From: Verrucomicrobiaceae bacterium | GTDB taxonomy: Bacteria > Verrucomicrobiota > Verrucomicrobiia > Verrucomicrobiales > Verrucomicrobiaceae | DNA: 13,121 nt | Direction: 5' to 3' | Assembly: GCA_947463285.1 (NCBI GenBank) | Contig: CANHTV010000058.1 | Location: forward strand, 1-13,121 | In this document: positions 12,815-13,121 of the stretch, piece after piece | Position numbering within the stretch: position 1 is the first letter of the stretch | Layout of the letters: each line of letters opens with the position of its first letter | Position numbers and translations under genes: made by a program | Notes under the pieces: generated by a model | What the model was told of the DNA's origin: nothing | Database searches by the model: none | What the model saw: the letters and a program-made list of their open reading frames with translations, nothing else

Positions 12815-13121
12815 ATGAAAAGGACTCCTTTCTTTCCAGTTCTTGCCCTTAGTTTACTCTGCGCAGCCTCGCTGAATGCCGCCACTATCACAGTCACCAC
12901 GGCTGTGGACGAACTCGATTTCCCCTCCGGGCCGAGCCTTTCTCTACGCGAAGCTCTGCGGGATGCAATCGCAGCGGTTGGAGACGATACCGTGGTTTTT
13001 TCACCTTCTCTCAGTGGGCAAACACTCGTGCTGACCAGCCAGATCTCGATAAACATGAACACGGTTGGAAACGTGATCGTGGATGCCAGCAGTCTGCCCG
13101 GTGGACTGACCCTCAGCGGTA
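12815..13121 (+). CDS. 5' part of an exported CSLREA-type surface protein, truncated by the window end
   Basis: The first 102 codons are visible and the frame is still open at the last base. The protein starts MKRTPFFPVLALSLLCAASLNA, a clear signal peptide, followed by ATITVTTAVDELDFPSGPSLSLREALRDAIAAVGDDTVVF. This closely resembles the CSLREA domain found at the N-terminus of large secreted right-handed beta-helix or autotransporter-like proteins (typically ...TTxxDExDxxxGxCSLREAI...); here the motif reads SLSLREAL, so the cysteine is replaced. The beta-strand repeats that follow (TLVLTSQISI, NVIVDASSLPGGLTLSG) look like the start of a parallel beta-helix. The frame also has an ATG at 12737, but only 12815 puts the signal peptide at the N-terminus. 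No Shine-Dalgarno is visible. The C-terminal part and any anchor lie beyond the window. Confidence 0.75.
   Translation, partial: MKRTPFFPVLALSLLCAASLNAATITVTTAVDELDFPSGPSLSLREALRDAIAAVGDDTVVFSPSLSGQTLVLTSQISINMNTVGNVIVDASSLPGGLTLSG

Overview
The window reads as ordinary chromosomal DNA from a Gram-negative heterotroph, most likely a verrucomicrobium of the Prosthecobacter/Verrucomicrobiaceae type. That placement is an inference. It rests on secreted sialate-O-acetylesterase and FG-GAP proteins, a Tat-exported amidohydrolase, a CSLREA-type surface protein, a small TrkA-C membrane protein, two-gene nuoBC, and the rarity of Shine-Dalgarno (SD) sequences (clear in front of only two of eleven starts). 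No rRNA, tRNA, transposase, integrase, phage gene or CRISPR array was seen.

Layout. Positions 1-2690 lie on the minus strand: a sialate O-acetylesterase (990-2690), then an unrecognised 251-aa protein (182-937), then possibly the start of a further gene leaving the window at base 1. A divergent gap of about 440 bp leads to a plus-strand pair: an exported protein with nine calcium-loop FG-GAP/VCBS repeats (3132-5060) and a Tat-exported amidohydrolase (5102-6028). Together these genes suggest extracellular or periplasmic glycan and organic-acid scavenging, but no substrate can be read from the sequence. A very AT-rich gap (6029-6259) carries a CRP-like half-site pair and two small hairpins. It precedes a 785-aa AAA+-type ATPase with a long disordered linker and an unassigned C-terminal domain (6260-8617), followed by a degenerate ROK-family regulator (8709-9836).

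The ROK gene meets nuoC tail to tail with three bases between the stop codons. nuoC (9840-10409) and nuoB (10442-10972) form an isolated Complex I pair, with no nuoA before them and no nuoD after them. Their 108-bp divergent promoter region, shared with a TrkA-C membrane protein (11081-11818), holds a perfect 18-bp palindrome that matches the CRP consensus TGTGA-N6-TCACA. A classical SDR oxidoreductase (11898-12695) and the 5' end of an exported CSLREA-type protein (12815 to the end) finish the window.

There is no obvious undescribed multi-gene system. The best leads are the large ATPase of unknown role, the CRP-like sites, the orphan nuoBC pair, and the loss of hallmark residues in the ROK protein and the amidohydrolase.
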